A stretch of DNA of 31,394 nucleotides from Planctomycetaceae bacterium (lineage in GTDB: Bacteria > Planctomycetota > Planctomycetia > Pirellulales > Pirellulaceae). The notes under the pieces were generated by a model. That model did not search any database. It was not told the origin of the DNA and saw nothing but the letters and a program-made list of their open reading frames with translations. The stretch lies in the NCBI GenBank assembly GCA_018658605.1, contig JABHUV010000398.1, positions 1 to 31,394 on the forward strand, given 5' to 3'. Positions 8,209 through 16,972 of this stretch are shown here, one piece after another (within the stretch, counting starts at the first letter, position 1; each line of letters opens with the position of its first letter). The position numbers and the translations under genes are program-made.

Positions 8209-9198
8209 ATGCAGAACTCTTCTGAAACTTCTACCAACCAAACGTCCACAGGGCGAAAAATTCTGGCGTTGGACTCACAAATCGATTGCATTCAGCCTGG
8301 AGGTGGCGTTTGCAAGCGTATTGAGTTAGCGTGGGGCGTTTGGCGCCGATTTTATTTACGGTTGTTTCGACGCCGGTACTTAAAACGGATGGCGGAGTCA
8401 CGCCGTGGCAATGAAAACCAATGTCGATGGGATGTATTAGACCCAAGAGATTTGAAGTTTTACGTAAACCAAGAGGGATATTCTTGGGATGCTGCTGACG
8501 ATCCGTTTACCTGGCGAGACCGATTACCGTTTGTTCGTGCTGGATTAGCGGAGATGATTATTTTTTCGTCCGTGTTGATTCCACTCTCGTGCTTATTCGT
8601 GACTTTGGCTTGTCGCCATTCAATCTGGTGGGTCGCCGCCGCGTTGTTTCCGATATTGTTGCAGGCTGAGATTGTTTGGTTTTTCAGGAATCCACGGCGT
8701 GAAGTACCGGCGGAACCTGGATTAGTGGTTAGCCCAGCGGACGGTTGTGTCGATTTGATTGAAGAAATTGAGCATGACGAGATCTTAGATGGTCCGGCTG
8801 TCAAAATCGCAATTTTCCTCTCGGTCTTTAATGTTCATATAAATCGCATGCCGATTGCGGCGATCGTATTTGGCTCTGGCTACCGCCAAGGGAAATTTCT
8901 CAGTGCACTAAAACCTGAATCTGCGTGGGAAAACGAGCGACTAGAGTTATGGATTGAGGGTGTTGAAACTCCTCATCGTGTGATGCGTGTGCGGCAAATT
9001 ACGGGGCAACTGGCACGGCGAATTGTCTGTCACGCCAATACGGGTGATAGTTATCAGCGGGGTGAGCAATTCGGGATGATCAAATTAGGATCTCGTACGG
9101 AGTTGATTATTCCAAGGGAAGAAGGCCTAGAGCTGTCTGTAGGGATCGGCACCAAAGTTCAAGCAGGTAGTTCGATTATGGCTCGGTATGTTGATTAG
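8209..9198 (+). CDS. psd: Phosphatidylserine decarboxylase proenzyme with N-terminal extension
   Basis: Converts phosphatidylserine to phosphatidylethanolamine at the inner membrane. The core has two hydrophobic segments (about 114-134 and 138-152), FFRNPRR at 158-164, SPADG with D178, FNVHINR with H210, and the self-cleavage site MIKLGSRTEL, where S295 would become the pyruvoyl group (LGSR form rather than LGST). The core ends at the C-terminus as expected. The first 100 or so residues are an extension not typical of the short form of the enzyme, with an Arg-rich part (RRFYLRLFRRRYLKR, 46-60) that may contact membrane. The ATG at 8209 is the start of the open frame. pssA follows 71 bases downstream, so both steps from CDP-diacylglycerol to PE are adjacent. 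Confidence 0.94.
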   Translation: MQNSSETSTNQTSTGRKILALDSQIDCIQPGGGVCKRIELAWGVWRRFYLRLFRRRYLKRMAESRRGNENQCRWDVLDPRDLKFYVNQEGYSWDAADDPFTWRDRLPFVRAGLAEMIIFSSVLIPLSCLFVTLACRHSIWWVAAALFPILLQAEIVWFFRNPRREVPAEPGLVVSPADGCVDLIEEIEHDEILDGPAVKIAIFLSVFNVHINRMPIAAIVFGSGYRQGKFLSALKPESAWENERLELWIEGVETPHRVMRVRQITGQLARRIVCHANTGDSYQRGEQFGMIKLGSRTELIIPREEGLELSVGIGTKVQAGSSIMARYVD

Positions 9199-9256
9199 CG
9201 TTCAGGTGTCGTTCGGTTATTGGTGTGTTCTTGGAGCTTTATTGAAAAAGGCACGC

Positions 9257-9262
9257 TATAAT
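9257..9262 (+). promoter_or_regulatory. Possible -10 element (TATAAT) for pssA
   Basis: A perfect TATAAT ends 7 bases before the pssA ATG at 9270. Initiation at the normal distance from this box would place the transcript start at or next to the ATG, giving a leaderless message. No convincing -35 element is present at 16-18 bases upstream, so this may be chance. Confidence 0.3.
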
Positions 9263-9269
9263 TAAGTCC

Positions 9270-10166
9270 ATGAATAAAGTTGAACTACTCTATGACGATG
9301 ATCAAACCGAAGAATCGGATGATTCGCGGTTTCCTATATATCCAACATTGATGACGCTGGGAAACGCCATATGTGGATTAATTGCGATTGGTTTTTCCAC
9401 TAAATTCCTCGGCGTACTTGCAGAAGCCGAAGAGTATCGGACGCTAGATAGCGAGTATTACCAGTGGCTACAATGGGCAGGTATGTTGATTTTTCTGGGC
9501 ATGTTGTTTGATACGCTCGATGGTCAAGTGGCCCGTTGGACTAATCAAGTAAGTCGTTTTGGATTGCATCTAGATAGTTTGTGCGATGTCATTACATTTG
9601 GTGTTGCGCCGGCATTTATTATGCTCTCTTTTTCTGAAGTAATGCCCGCGCGTTTTGTTCAAGGTATCGCGGGTATTTACACGTTGTGTGCCATCATGCG
9701 ATTAGCGCGATATAACGTGGAAGCGGAGACGGAAAGTGGAGTTGGGAATGTTTTCCGTGGTTTGCCATCGCCCGCTGCCGCTGGAGCGATTGCAACTTTT
9801 GCCATTGCGATGCCAGATGTAATGTTTCTTGTGAATAGTATGGAGCCGCAGCAACAGAAAATCGGGAATTTTATCTGTGACGTTTCGATGGTGTTGGTAC
9901 CGCTTTTAACATTTGCGCTGGCCTGCTTGATGGTCTCACAGGTTCCCTCCCCGCATCTAGGCAAGCAACTTGCAAGTCGACGCAAGAGCCGTAAAAACTT
10001 TATTCGCCTTGTGCAGATACTGTTCGCTGTTGTTGGTGTTTTAATGTTCCGAGAATTGGCGTTACCAGTCATCTTCCTGTATTACCTTTGTGCGTCGCCT
10101 TGTATGATTTTATGGTACAAGATCACGAAACATCGACGACGTGCTTCATCTGACGAAGTTGCTTAA
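9270..10166 (+). CDS. pssA: CDP-diacylglycerol-serine O-phosphatidyltransferase
   Basis: Integral membrane CDP-alcohol phosphatidyltransferase that makes phosphatidylserine, the substrate of the preceding psd gene. The full family motif is present: D81-TL-D84-G85-QV-A88-R89, then G98, D102 and D106 (DTLDGQVARW...GLHLDSLCD). YPTLMTLGNAICGLIAI at 24-40 is the usual first hydrophobic segment of bacterial PssA, and several more membrane segments follow. The 298-residue length is a little above the shortest family members because of a basic cytoplasmic stretch (LGKQLASRRKSRKNFIRL) before the last hydrophobic segments. The serine specificity is inferred from the adjacent psd. A DedA-family gene follows after 29 bases. 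Confidence 0.95.
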   Translation: MNKVELLYDDDQTEESDDSRFPIYPTLMTLGNAICGLIAIGFSTKFLGVLAEAEEYRTLDSEYYQWLQWAGMLIFLGMLFDTLDGQVARWTNQVSRFGLHLDSLCDVITFGVAPAFIMLSFSEVMPARFVQGIAGIYTLCAIMRLARYNVEAETESGVGNVFRGLPSPAAAGAIATFAIAMPDVMFLVNSMEPQQQKIGNFICDVSMVLVPLLTFALACLMVSQVPSPHLGKQLASRRKSRKNFIRLVQILFAVVGVLMFRELALPVIFLYYLCASPCMILWYKITKHRRRASSDEVA

Positions 10167-10195
10167 GCGAATTTGCTGAGGCAGCGAAGGAATGG

Positions 10196-10885
10196 ATGAC
10201 AGCGATGAAAACGATATTGAGGCAGTTGATTCCAGTTGTTGTCGTCTTAGCGATACCCATCATTCCCTTTTTGTTTATGGGCGACTTGATGGAGCAGTGT
10301 ATCAGCGGCCTAGGAAGTTCCCGATATTTGCCATGGATTGTGATTGCGTTACTTTCCGGTGATCTGATATTACCGATTCCATCGAGTGTTGTAACGACAT
10401 ACATCGGAGGTCAAATGCACTGGGTCCTAGGGGCACTGGTCTCGTGGGTAGGAATGTCACTAGGCGCGGTGATTGGCTTTACACTAGCTCGTAAATACGG
10501 CCCGCAGTTTGCGCTGCGGTTTTCCAGTGCTGCTCAACTAGAAAATGCGGGAGATTTGGCGGGTCGTTTTGGACCGATTTTTCTGGTTCTTGCTCGGGGA
10601 GTACCCGTGGTAGCCGAAGCAAGTATTTTGTTAATGGGGATTCATCGCTTATCGTGGCGTCGGTTTCTAATACCCGTTTTATTAAGCAATCTCGGAATCT
10701 CACTTGGTTACACCTTGTTTGGCGCGGTCGCCCAAGAGCATCACTGGTTTCCTATAGCATTAGGAGTCAGTATTTGTGTCCCAATTGGGTTAACATTAAT
10801 GGCACAACATGTTTTGCAATCCAAAGATAAAACTTTCAAATCCAACTTGAACGAAGCTGGAATCAAGGAAAAACAAGATGACTGA
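10196..10885 (+). CDS. DedA/VTT-domain membrane protein
   Basis: A 229-residue multi-pass protein of the DedA (SNARE-associated, VTT) family. Characteristic parts: [19 protein letters not shown] (re-entrant loop with acidic residue and prolines), [17 protein letters not shown], then [24 protein letters not shown], close to the family FxxRxxPxxR region but with LARGVP followed by V in place of the second Arg. DedA proteins are linked to lipid-carrier or phospholipid translocation across the inner membrane. The position directly after psd and pssA suggests a job in phospholipid or undecaprenyl-phosphate handling, but that is inference. The ATG at 10196 has AGGA a few bases upstream; the ATG at 10205 is an alternative. 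The stop overlaps the start of the dehydratase by 8 bases. Confidence 0.85.
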   Translation: MTAMKTILRQLIPVVVVLAIPIIPFLFMGDLMEQCISGLGSSRYLPWIVIALLSGDLILPIPSSVVTTYIGGQMHWVLGALVSWVGMSLGAVIGFTLARKYGPQFALRFSSAAQLENAGDLAGRFGPIFLVLARGVPVVAEASILLMGIHRLSWRRFLIPVLLSNLGISLGYTLFGAVAQEHHWFPIALGVSICVPIGLTLMAQHVLQSKDKTFKSNLNEAGIKEKQDD

Positions 10886-12899
10886 AGATACTGATTCCTT
10901 ACAACACTTAAAATCACTGATGGAATCGTCCGAAAACTCGGTGTGGAATATTCAAACGACTGCAGCTGGTCCCAGTGGAGCATTACCGTTAACGGATGAA
11001 ATGCTCAAGACATGGTCGAGCGGTGATCTGTTTGGAATGACTCAAAATGCAGGGATGGGATGGACGGCTGAAGAGCTATTGGGACCGCAATATTTGGTAC
11101 TGAGTACACAAGGTGGCGTACGAGCGGATGATGGAACGCCCATTGCGCTGGGATATCACACGGGGCATTGGGAGGTCGGGTTGTTAGTTCAAGCAGCGGC
11201 GAAGACGATTCGTGCTGATGGTGGAATCCCATTTGCAGCGCATTGCAGTGATCCCTGTGATGGTCGTACTCAGGGTACCACAGGGATGTTTGACAGCCTT
11301 CCCTATCGTAACGACGCGGCGATTGTCTTGCGTCGCCTGATTCGTTCACTTCCCACAAGACGCGGTGTACTGGGCGTAGCGACGTGTGATAAAGGTTTGC
11401 CGGCGATGATGGTTGCCTTGGCTGGCATGAACAATCTACCGTCGATTATTGTACCGGGTGGGGTGACATTACCACCAGATGACGGAGAAGATGCGGGGCA
11501 AGTGCAATCCATTGGAGCACGGTATGTCCACGGTGAGATCACATTAGAAGATGCCGCTGTCGCTGGCTGTCGCGCTTGTGCAACATCTGGTGGTGGTTGC
11601 CAGTTTCTGGGGACGGCTGCGACGAGTCAGGTTGTAGCAGAAGCTATGGGAATGACGTTGCCACATGCGGCACTGGCACCAAGTGGACAAGCAATATGGC
11701 TAGAAGGGGCAACTCGCAGCGCAACCGCGATACAGCGGTTAGCCGAACGGGGGCTGACGACTGCTGATATTCTTACGGATGCAAGTATCCGTAATGCGAT
11801 GGTTGTGCATGCAGCTTGTGGTGGTTCGACCAATTTGTTGCTGCACATTCCGGCCATAGCTCATGCTGCAGGTTTACAGCGTCCAAGTGTGGAGCAATGG
11901 AGCGAGGTTAATAGTCAGGTGCCGCGATTTGTCGATGTACTACCGAATGGCCCGTCTAACCATCCGACAATTCAGTTCTTTCTGGCTGGTGGCGTACCGG
12001 AAGTCATGTTGCATTTGCGTCAAGAAAACCTATTGGATACGACTGTTATGACTGTGAGTGGATGTACGCTTGATGAAGTTCTGAATTGGTGGGAGCAATC
12101 TGAACGTCGGCAAGTATTACGTGACCGACTAAGGGAATATGATGGTATTGACCCAGATGATGTAATTTTGTCGCCTGCGGTTGCCAAAGAACAAGGGCTG
12201 ACCAGTACGGTTTGTTTTCCAAAGGGAAATATTTGTCCAGCCGGTTCTGTTATTAAGGCAACCTCGATTGATCCGCGTGTGGTTGATGCTGATGGTGTTT
12301 ATCGCAAGACGGGTCCTGCGCGAGTCTTTACAAGCGAACGATCGGCCATCGAAGCGATCAAGGGACAACGCGCACCAGCACTCAAAGCAGGCGATATCCT
12401 CGTATTGATTGGCCGCGGTCCGCTGGGGTCTGGGATGGAGGAAACTTACCAGTTGACCTCGGCTTTAAAGTTTCTAAGTTGGGGTAAAGATGTGGCGATT
12501 ATTACCGATGCGCGGTTTTCTGGAGTTAGTACCGGCGCCTGCATTGGACATGTCGGCCCCGAAGCACTAGCGGGAGGGCCAATTGGTAAAGTTCGAGATG
12601 GCGATCGAATTCGTATTATTATAGATCGTAATCAACTTACGGGCTCGATTGATTTAGTCGGCGACGAGCATCAAGAATTGTCGGAGTTTGAGGTGGAACA
12701 ATTGTTGGAAACACGTCCAATACTTCCGGAGTTATGTCCAGATGCAAACTTGCCAGACGACACGCGATTGTGGGCTGCATTGCAAAATGTGGGTGGGGGA
12801 ACATGGGGCGGTTGCGTCTATGACATTGACCGCATTCTAGAAGTTCTCCAAGCGGGTGAACAAGCGTTACGTACGAGTGAACCAGAAGACGGCAATTGA
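10878..12899 (+). CDS. yjhG: IlvD/Edd-superfamily dehydratase, YjhG/YagF (D-xylonate dehydratase) type
   Basis: Probably dehydrates a sugar acid such as D-xylonate to the 2-keto-3-deoxy acid, using an iron-sulfur cluster. Similarity to E. coli YjhG as recalled runs the full length: [114 protein letters not shown] and [10 protein letters not shown]. Candidate cluster ligands are C127, C170 and C241, with K172 as the metal-site lysine. The 673-residue length matches this subfamily (about 655) and not IlvD (about 560-615). The start overlaps the DedA stop by 8 bases (ATGACTGA), with AAGGAA upstream, so it is translated from the lipid-gene message. Substrate identity is inferred only from subfamily. 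Confidence 0.9.
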   Translation: MTEDTDSLQHLKSLMESSENSVWNIQTTAAGPSGALPLTDEMLKTWSSGDLFGMTQNAGMGWTAEELLGPQYLVLSTQGGVRADDGTPIALGYHTGHWEVGLLVQAAAKTIRADGGIPFAAHCSDPCDGRTQGTTGMFDSLPYRNDAAIVLRRLIRSLPTRRGVLGVATCDKGLPAMMVALAGMNNLPSIIVPGGVTLPPDDGEDAGQVQSIGARYVHGEITLEDAAVAGCRACATSGGGCQFLGTAATSQVVAEAMGMTLPHAALAPSGQAIWLEGATRSATAIQRLAERGLTTADILTDASIRNAMVVHAACGGSTNLLLHIPAIAHAAGLQRPSVEQWSEVNSQVPRFVDVLPNGPSNHPTIQFFLAGGVPEVMLHLRQENLLDTTVMTVSGCTLDEVLNWWEQSERRQVLRDRLREYDGIDPDDVILSPAVAKEQGLTSTVCFPKGNICPAGSVIKATSIDPRVVDADGVYRKTGPARVFTSERSAIEAIKGQRAPALKAGDILVLIGRGPLGSGMEETYQLTSALKFLSWGKDVAIITDARFSGVSTGACIGHVGPEALAGGPIGKVRDGDRIRIIIDRNQLTGSIDLVGDEHQELSEFEVEQLLETRPILPELCPDANLPDDTRLWAALQNVGGGTWGGCVYDIDRILEVLQAGEQALRTSEPEDGN

Positions 12900-13009
12900 C
12901 GTGCAGGCGGAGTAAAATCCGATGAATTGCAATTTAACTAAAAACGGATAGCTTCAGGGTGAAGAGTGCAATATATATAGGTCATTAATTTACTGCAGGA
13001 GAAAAATCA

Positions 13010-14641
13010 ATGTCGTCAATTTTGAAAGAAACGTTTAATCGCTGCGCAACAGGCTTGTTATTGGTTTGCCTGACGGTACAACTTGTGGTTGCAGATTCGT
13101 CTCATATTGATCCCACAGGTGCTCCGGGGAAATTGGTCATTGGCGGTGGTGGTCATTTACCGCCCGTTGTACGCCAAGTATTTGTAGCTTGGGCAGGGGG
13201 CAAAGATGCTCGTTTAGTAATCGTGCCGACCGCTTCAATGCGAGCGGACGACGCAGAGGCTAGTGCGGCGATCCTAATGGATTGGCAAGACGAAGAAATT
13301 GCAGATGTTGTGTTAATGCATACGCGTAGTCGTGATGAAGCCAATAGCACTGAGTTTGTTGCCGCTCTAGAAAAAGCGACGGGTGTGTGGTTTGTCGGCG
13401 GGTTACAGCAGAAAATCGCAGACGCATATGTAGGAACTTTGTTTGAAGAACGTGTGCTGGCTTTGCTCGAACGTGGTGGTGTCGTTGGTGGTAGTAGTGC
13501 CGGCGCGGCGATTCAATCGCGAGTGATGATTCAAAGTGGAAAAACGGAAGCGAACATTGGACAGGGATTTGACTTATTGCCTAGCACGATTATCGACCAA
13601 CATTTTACTGCGCGCAATCGATTGACGCGGTTGATGGGCGCCGTAGATCAACATCCACTAAAGGTCGGATTGGGAATTGATGAGCAAACAGCATTGCTTG
13701 TGGAGGGCCGGATGATGCGTGTGGTTGGCGCCGGCAAAGTCACTGTTTGTTATGGAAAATCGGAAGAATATGGCCTCGCAGCACAACAAAAAACTTTTGA
13801 ACATGGCGCTACGTTGGATTTAACGTCGCTGCAGAGGGTCGCGCGAGCTCGACAAGCAGAACCGTTTCCGCCGAAGAAGACTCCCGCGATCCAGGTTAAG
13901 CGGGGGGCGTTGATGATTGTCGGTGGCGGTGGGATGTCGCTTGAACTGGTTAAGGAATTTGTAAAACTTGCGGGCGGAGATGATGCCAAAATTGTTGTAT
14001 TGCCTACGGCGATGCCAGATCCATTGCCTGGCACGACCGGCAAAAAAATGTTCGCAACGGGCGGTGCGACAAATGTTACTGTGTTGACGCAACGTGCATT
14101 GGAGGACGTCGAATCACAGGAGATGCTGCGAGCGTTGAAAAAAGCGACGGGTGTGTGGTTTGGAGGTGGACGGCAATGGCGATTTGTCGATGCGTATGAA
14201 CACACAAAAGCGTTCCCGCTGATTCATGCTGTGTTGAAGCGTGGTGGAGTGATAGGTGGCAGCAGCGCGGGGGCATCGATTCAAGGTGATTATTTGGCAC
14301 GGGGAAACCCATTGGGGAATTTGGACATCATGGCTGCTGGGTATGACCGTGGATTTGGTTTCTTGCCCGGTGTGGCGATCGATCAACACTTTGCTCAGCG
14401 TAACCGCTTTGCGGATATGGCAAGTTTGGTGAAGAGGTACCCTCAAGTGCTTGGGATCGGTATTGATGAAGCCACAGCGTTGATTGTTAAAGGCAGTGTT
14501 GCTGAGGTTCGAGGACCTGGTGAAGTTCACTTTTACGATCGATCTCCTAATGCAGTGAAGACTGATTTAGGTTATTTATCCGTACCGTCGGGCAAAACGT
14601 TTGACTTTGAAAAACGCAGTGTATTAGAACAAAAAAACTAG
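13010..14641 (+). CDS. Exported protein with two cyanophycinase-like (peptidase S51) domains
   Basis: N-terminal signal sequence (hydrophobic 12-27, likely cleavage near VVADS) followed by two homologous S51 domains. Domain 1 (about 40-245): LVIGGGG, VWFVGG, nucleophile S163 in GGSSAGAA, H198 in IDQHFTARNRLTRL, E225 in GLGIDEQTALL. Domain 2 (about 298-510): LMIVGGGG, VWFGGGRQWRFVDAY, S419 in GGSSAGAS, H460 in IDQHFAQRNRF, E487 in GIGIDEATALIV. Both keep the catalytic set, so both could be active. A normal cyanophycinase is one domain of about 270 residues that hydrolyses the Arg-Asp polymer to dipeptides. No cyanophycin synthetase is in the window; use of external polymer or another isopeptide substrate is inference. 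The ATG has AGGAGA 7 bases upstream (12997-13002). Confidence 0.9.
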   Translation: MSSILKETFNRCATGLLLVCLTVQLVVADSSHIDPTGAPGKLVIGGGGHLPPVVRQVFVAWAGGKDARLVIVPTASMRADDAEASAAILMDWQDEEIADVVLMHTRSRDEANSTEFVAALEKATGVWFVGGLQQKIADAYVGTLFEERVLALLERGGVVGGSSAGAAIQSRVMIQSGKTEANIGQGFDLLPSTIIDQHFTARNRLTRLMGAVDQHPLKVGLGIDEQTALLVEGRMMRVVGAGKVTVCYGKSEEYGLAAQQKTFEHGATLDLTSLQRVARARQAEPFPPKKTPAIQVKRGALMIVGGGGMSLELVKEFVKLAGGDDAKIVVLPTAMPDPLPGTTGKKMFATGGATNVTVLTQRALEDVESQEMLRALKKATGVWFGGGRQWRFVDAYEHTKAFPLIHAVLKRGGVIGGSSAGASIQGDYLARGNPLGNLDIMAAGYDRGFGFLPGVAIDQHFAQRNRFADMASLVKRYPQVLGIGIDEATALIVKGSVAEVRGPGEVHFYDRSPNAVKTDLGYLSVPSGKTFDFEKRSVLEQKN

Positions 14642-14708
14642 TTGTGACTAAGAGAATTTCGCCTGTCAAAAGGCCGGTAAATGTCTAGTTTTACGGTGTT
14701 TGGGATCG

Positions 14709-14738
14709 TTGTACCCGTTGCGTATTGTCGAATATACA
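14709..14738 (+). promoter_or_regulatory. Candidate sigma-70-like promoter upstream of the small basic gene
   Basis: TTGTAC at 14709-14714 and TATACA at 14733-14738 are separated by 18 bases. They lie about 95 bases upstream of the 29-codon gene at 14834, in the 192-base gap after the cyanophycinase-like gene. The match is moderate and unsupported by any other evidence. Confidence 0.3.
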
Positions 14739-14821
14739 GATAGGATTAGTTTTTCTACAGAAGTAGTTTGTAGGAAGGAATTTAGACAAGAATTAACACG
14801 GACTAACAAATAAAGCATATT

Positions 14822-14827
14822 GGAGGG
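14822..14827 (+). promoter_or_regulatory. Ribosome-binding site (GGAGGG) that fixes the GTG start of the small basic gene
   Basis: GGAGGG with 6 bases to the GTG at 14834. It decides in favour of this GTG over the internal ATG at codon 20, which would leave only ten residues. Confidence 0.75.
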
Positions 14828-14833
14828 TTTCCT

Positions 14834-14923
14834 GTGGGAAGCAAACGAACTGGTAAAGGCCGCCGTAAAATTGGACGAAAGAAACGTCGTATGCGTGCGA
14901 AGATCCGTCACCGCAAGAAATAG
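14834..14923 (+). CDS. 29-residue basic protein, bS22 / AURKAIP1-COX24 (mS38-like) type
   Basis: GTG start at 14834, TAG at 14921-14923. The protein begins MGSKRTGKGRRKIGRKKRR and ends AKIRHRKK; 18 of 29 residues are Lys, Arg or His. It follows the pattern of the mycobacterial ribosomal protein bS22 (MGS start, then KRRKR..KK..RK..RRTR..RRK), a relative of mitochondrial mS38/AURKAIP1/COX24. GGAGGG at 14822-14827 lies 6 bases before the GTG, one of the clearest ribosome-binding sites in the window, and a strong hairpin follows at 14954. Start, binding site, composition and terminator together support a real monocistronic gene. It would sit in the small ribosomal subunit near the decoding region if orthologous; that is inference from the family. 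Short length limits certainty. Confidence 0.8.
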   Translation: MGSKRTGKGRRKIGRKKRRMRAKIRHRKK

Positions 14924-14953
14924 ACTTGCGTAAGGATTATCATCAAAACAATG

Positions 14954-14984
14954 AACGACGTCTGTATAAGACAGGCGTCGTTTC
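14954..14984 (+). terminator. Intrinsic terminator after the small basic gene
   Basis: AACGACGTCTGT (14954-14965) pairs with ACAGGCGTCGTT (14971-14982) over 12 bp with one G-T pair and a five-base loop ATAAG, followed by TCTTC. The T-tract is short and interrupted, but the stem is strong and it lies 30 bases after the stop codon at 14923, just before the next gene's promoter region. Confidence 0.75.
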
Positions 14985-15079
14985 TTCATGCGCATTGGCG
15001 AGTGAACCTCGTGCTGCGAAAGATGCTAGAATGTAGGTTTTGATTAGGTTTTGCTTTTATTCAAACAAGGATCCACTTT

Positions 15080-15961
15080 GTGTCAATTTCTGCCGTACGT
15101 GTTGTTATTACTTTATTCTGTTGTCTGTTACCACTGTCGATTGTCGCACAAAGTCCGTACAAGTATGGCATAGATTCGCAGCGCCAAGACGGTATCCCTC
15201 ATGGTGTTGTGACCAAGCACGTGTGGGATCAAAGCAAAGTCTTTCCGGGAACGGTTCGTGACTATTGGATTTATGTACCAGCACAATACGATAAATCCAA
15301 GCCAACTTGTTTGATGATTTTCAATGATGGTGGCGGCTATGTTCGGGAAAACGGACATTCGCGGGTACCCATCGTCTTTGATAACCTGATTCACAAAAAG
15401 GAAATACCGGTGATGATCGGATTGTTTATTAATCCTGGAGTGATTCCCGCATCTGCCGAAGGTGCCCAGGCCCGAAGAAATCGTAGCTTTGAATATGATA
15501 GTCTTGGTGATCAATACGCTAGATTTCTAATCGACGAAATGTTGCCGGTTTTGGGGAAGCAATACAACTTAATGGATGACGCCAAGGGCCGCGCTGTTTG
15601 CGGGATTAGCAGCGGAGGGATCTGTGCTTTTACCACAGCCTGGGAACGTCCAAACGTATTTTCAAAAGTATTGTCCTATGTCGGTAGCTTTACCAATATC
15701 CGTGGTGGTCACGTCTATCCCGCATTGATTCGGAAAACTGAACGGAAGCCGATTAAAGTATTTTTGCAGGAGGGTGAAGGTGACTTGGATAATCTATTTG
15801 GAAACTGGCCGCTATCCAATTTGCAAATGGAAGCAGCTCTTAAATATTCAAAATACGATGTCAAGTTAGTAATGGGTGTAGAAGGGCACAGTGGCCGGCA
15901 TGGTGGAACGATTCTACCAGATGCATTGCGTTGGCTGTGGAAAGATGTGGCTGTTGAGTAA
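15080..15961 (+). CDS. Secreted esterase of the alpha/beta-hydrolase (putative esterase, PF00756-like) family
   Basis: Signal peptide (hydrophobic 5-22, likely cleavage after IVAQ) followed by an esterase-D-like fold: DYWIYVPAQYDKSKPTCLMI (strand entry), FNDGG oxyanion region at 81-85, nucleophile S177 in CGISSGG, and a C-terminal His in EGHSGRHGG (H270 or H274). Length 293 is typical of planctomycete secreted esterases often found near carbohydrate genes. The start is GTG at 15080 with AAGGA 8-9 bases upstream; no closer ATG gives the signal peptide. An SMP-30-type lactonase follows 68 bases downstream with its own signal peptide, so both act outside the cytoplasm. The natural ester is unknown; carbohydrate acetyl or feruloyl esters are possible. 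Confidence 0.87.
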   Translation: MSISAVRVVITLFCCLLPLSIVAQSPYKYGIDSQRQDGIPHGVVTKHVWDQSKVFPGTVRDYWIYVPAQYDKSKPTCLMIFNDGGGYVRENGHSRVPIVFDNLIHKKEIPVMIGLFINPGVIPASAEGAQARRNRSFEYDSLGDQYARFLIDEMLPVLGKQYNLMDDAKGRAVCGISSGGICAFTTAWERPNVFSKVLSYVGSFTNIRGGHVYPALIRKTERKPIKVFLQEGEGDLDNLFGNWPLSNLQMEAALKYSKYDVKLVMGVEGHSGRHGGTILPDALRWLWKDVAVE

Positions 15962-16029
15962 TGTTGTTTGCTTGAGAACGTTTTTTAGTTTTTTAGATTT
16001 TAGGTTTGTTGAAGATAAAAGGTTGTTTG

Positions 16030-16926
16030 ATGAAAACTTGTAAAACTAAAGCGATATTGGTCGTAGTTGTAATTATATTTTTAGGTGGATATGAAACGGT
16101 GCAATCGCAAGATTTACCGCTGTCGTTGATCCTGATTGATGGAGAAAAATGGGAATTGGTATCAGCCGATCACTCGTTCACAGAAGGTCCCGCTGTGAAT
16201 ACGGCAGGCGAAGTGTTTTTCACAGATGTACCGAAATCGGAAATTTACAAAGTGGATTTAACCGGAAAAGTCACTCTGTGGAGCAACCAGACAAATCGAA
16301 CGGCCGGCGCCATTATGGGCCCAGAAGATGTGTTGTATGGTGCGAGTATAGGAGGCGGATCGATTGTGAAGTTTGACGCGGCAGGAAAACCAACTCCGAT
16401 CGTGTCAGACATTGTTTGTAATGACTTGGTCGTCAATGGTGCTGGTGGAGTCTATTTTACAGATCACAAAAACAAAAAGGTGTGGTACGTGTCCCCTCAA
16501 GGGAAGCTTCAGCAAGTCGATCAAAATATGATTTCACCCAATGGCATTATTCTTTGGCCTGATCAAAAACAACTAATCGTCTCGAACACCAAAGGCAGTG
16601 AACTGTGGACGTATCGCATCGAAGCTGACGGGAGTTTGTCTCACAAACAGGCCTACAGTACGATGCGTTTACCTATCGGGGACACCGAGAGTGGGGCAGA
16701 TGGTATGACAGTCGACGCTGTGGGCCGTTTGTACGTGTGTACACATGAAGGTGTGCAAGTCTTCGATACCCAAGGGCGTCTCAGTGGCATCATCGCCAAA
16801 CCTCAGCAACAGTTCTTATCCAATATATGTTTTGGTGGTAAAAACTTGGATACTCTGTATGTGACAACGGTGGATAAGGTGTATCGTCGCAAGCTCAATA
16901 CAAAAGGCGTACGTTATTCAAAATAG
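16030..16926 (+). CDS. Secreted SMP-30/gluconolactonase-like beta-propeller
   Basis: Six-bladed propeller of the SMP-30/gluconolactonase/LRE-like family, which hydrolyses sugar lactones using a divalent metal. Visible motifs: FTEGPAVN (metal-ligand Glu), CNDLVVNGAGGVYFTDH (Asn ligand), ISPNGIILWPDQKQLIVSNT, and ESGADGMTVDAVGRLYV (Asp ligand). The ATG at 16030 gives MKTCKTKAILVVVVIIF, a good signal peptide, with cleavage near VQSQ; an in-frame TTG at 16006 only adds eight residues before it and was rejected. The gene lies directly after a secreted esterase on the same strand. A lactone substrate is expected from the family, but secreted planctomycete members are largely uncharacterised, so substrate is left open. 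Confidence 0.88.
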   Translation: MKTCKTKAILVVVVIIFLGGYETVQSQDLPLSLILIDGEKWELVSADHSFTEGPAVNTAGEVFFTDVPKSEIYKVDLTGKVTLWSNQTNRTAGAIMGPEDVLYGASIGGGSIVKFDAAGKPTPIVSDIVCNDLVVNGAGGVYFTDHKNKKVWYVSPQGKLQQVDQNMISPNGIILWPDQKQLIVSNTKGSELWTYRIEADGSLSHKQAYSTMRLPIGDTESGADGMTVDAVGRLYVCTHEGVQVFDTQGRLSGIIAKPQQQFLSNICFGGKNLDTLYVTTVDKVYRRKLNTKGVRYSK

Positions 16927-16972
16927 GCATGGATTGTTAGTGGGGAGTGAATTGTAATTTACGGTCGCTCAT

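Noticed and set aside
13750..14205. 151-residue minus-strand ORF in the cyanophycinase-like gene
   Set aside because: It is antisense to a well-supported coding frame, with no domain or start signal.
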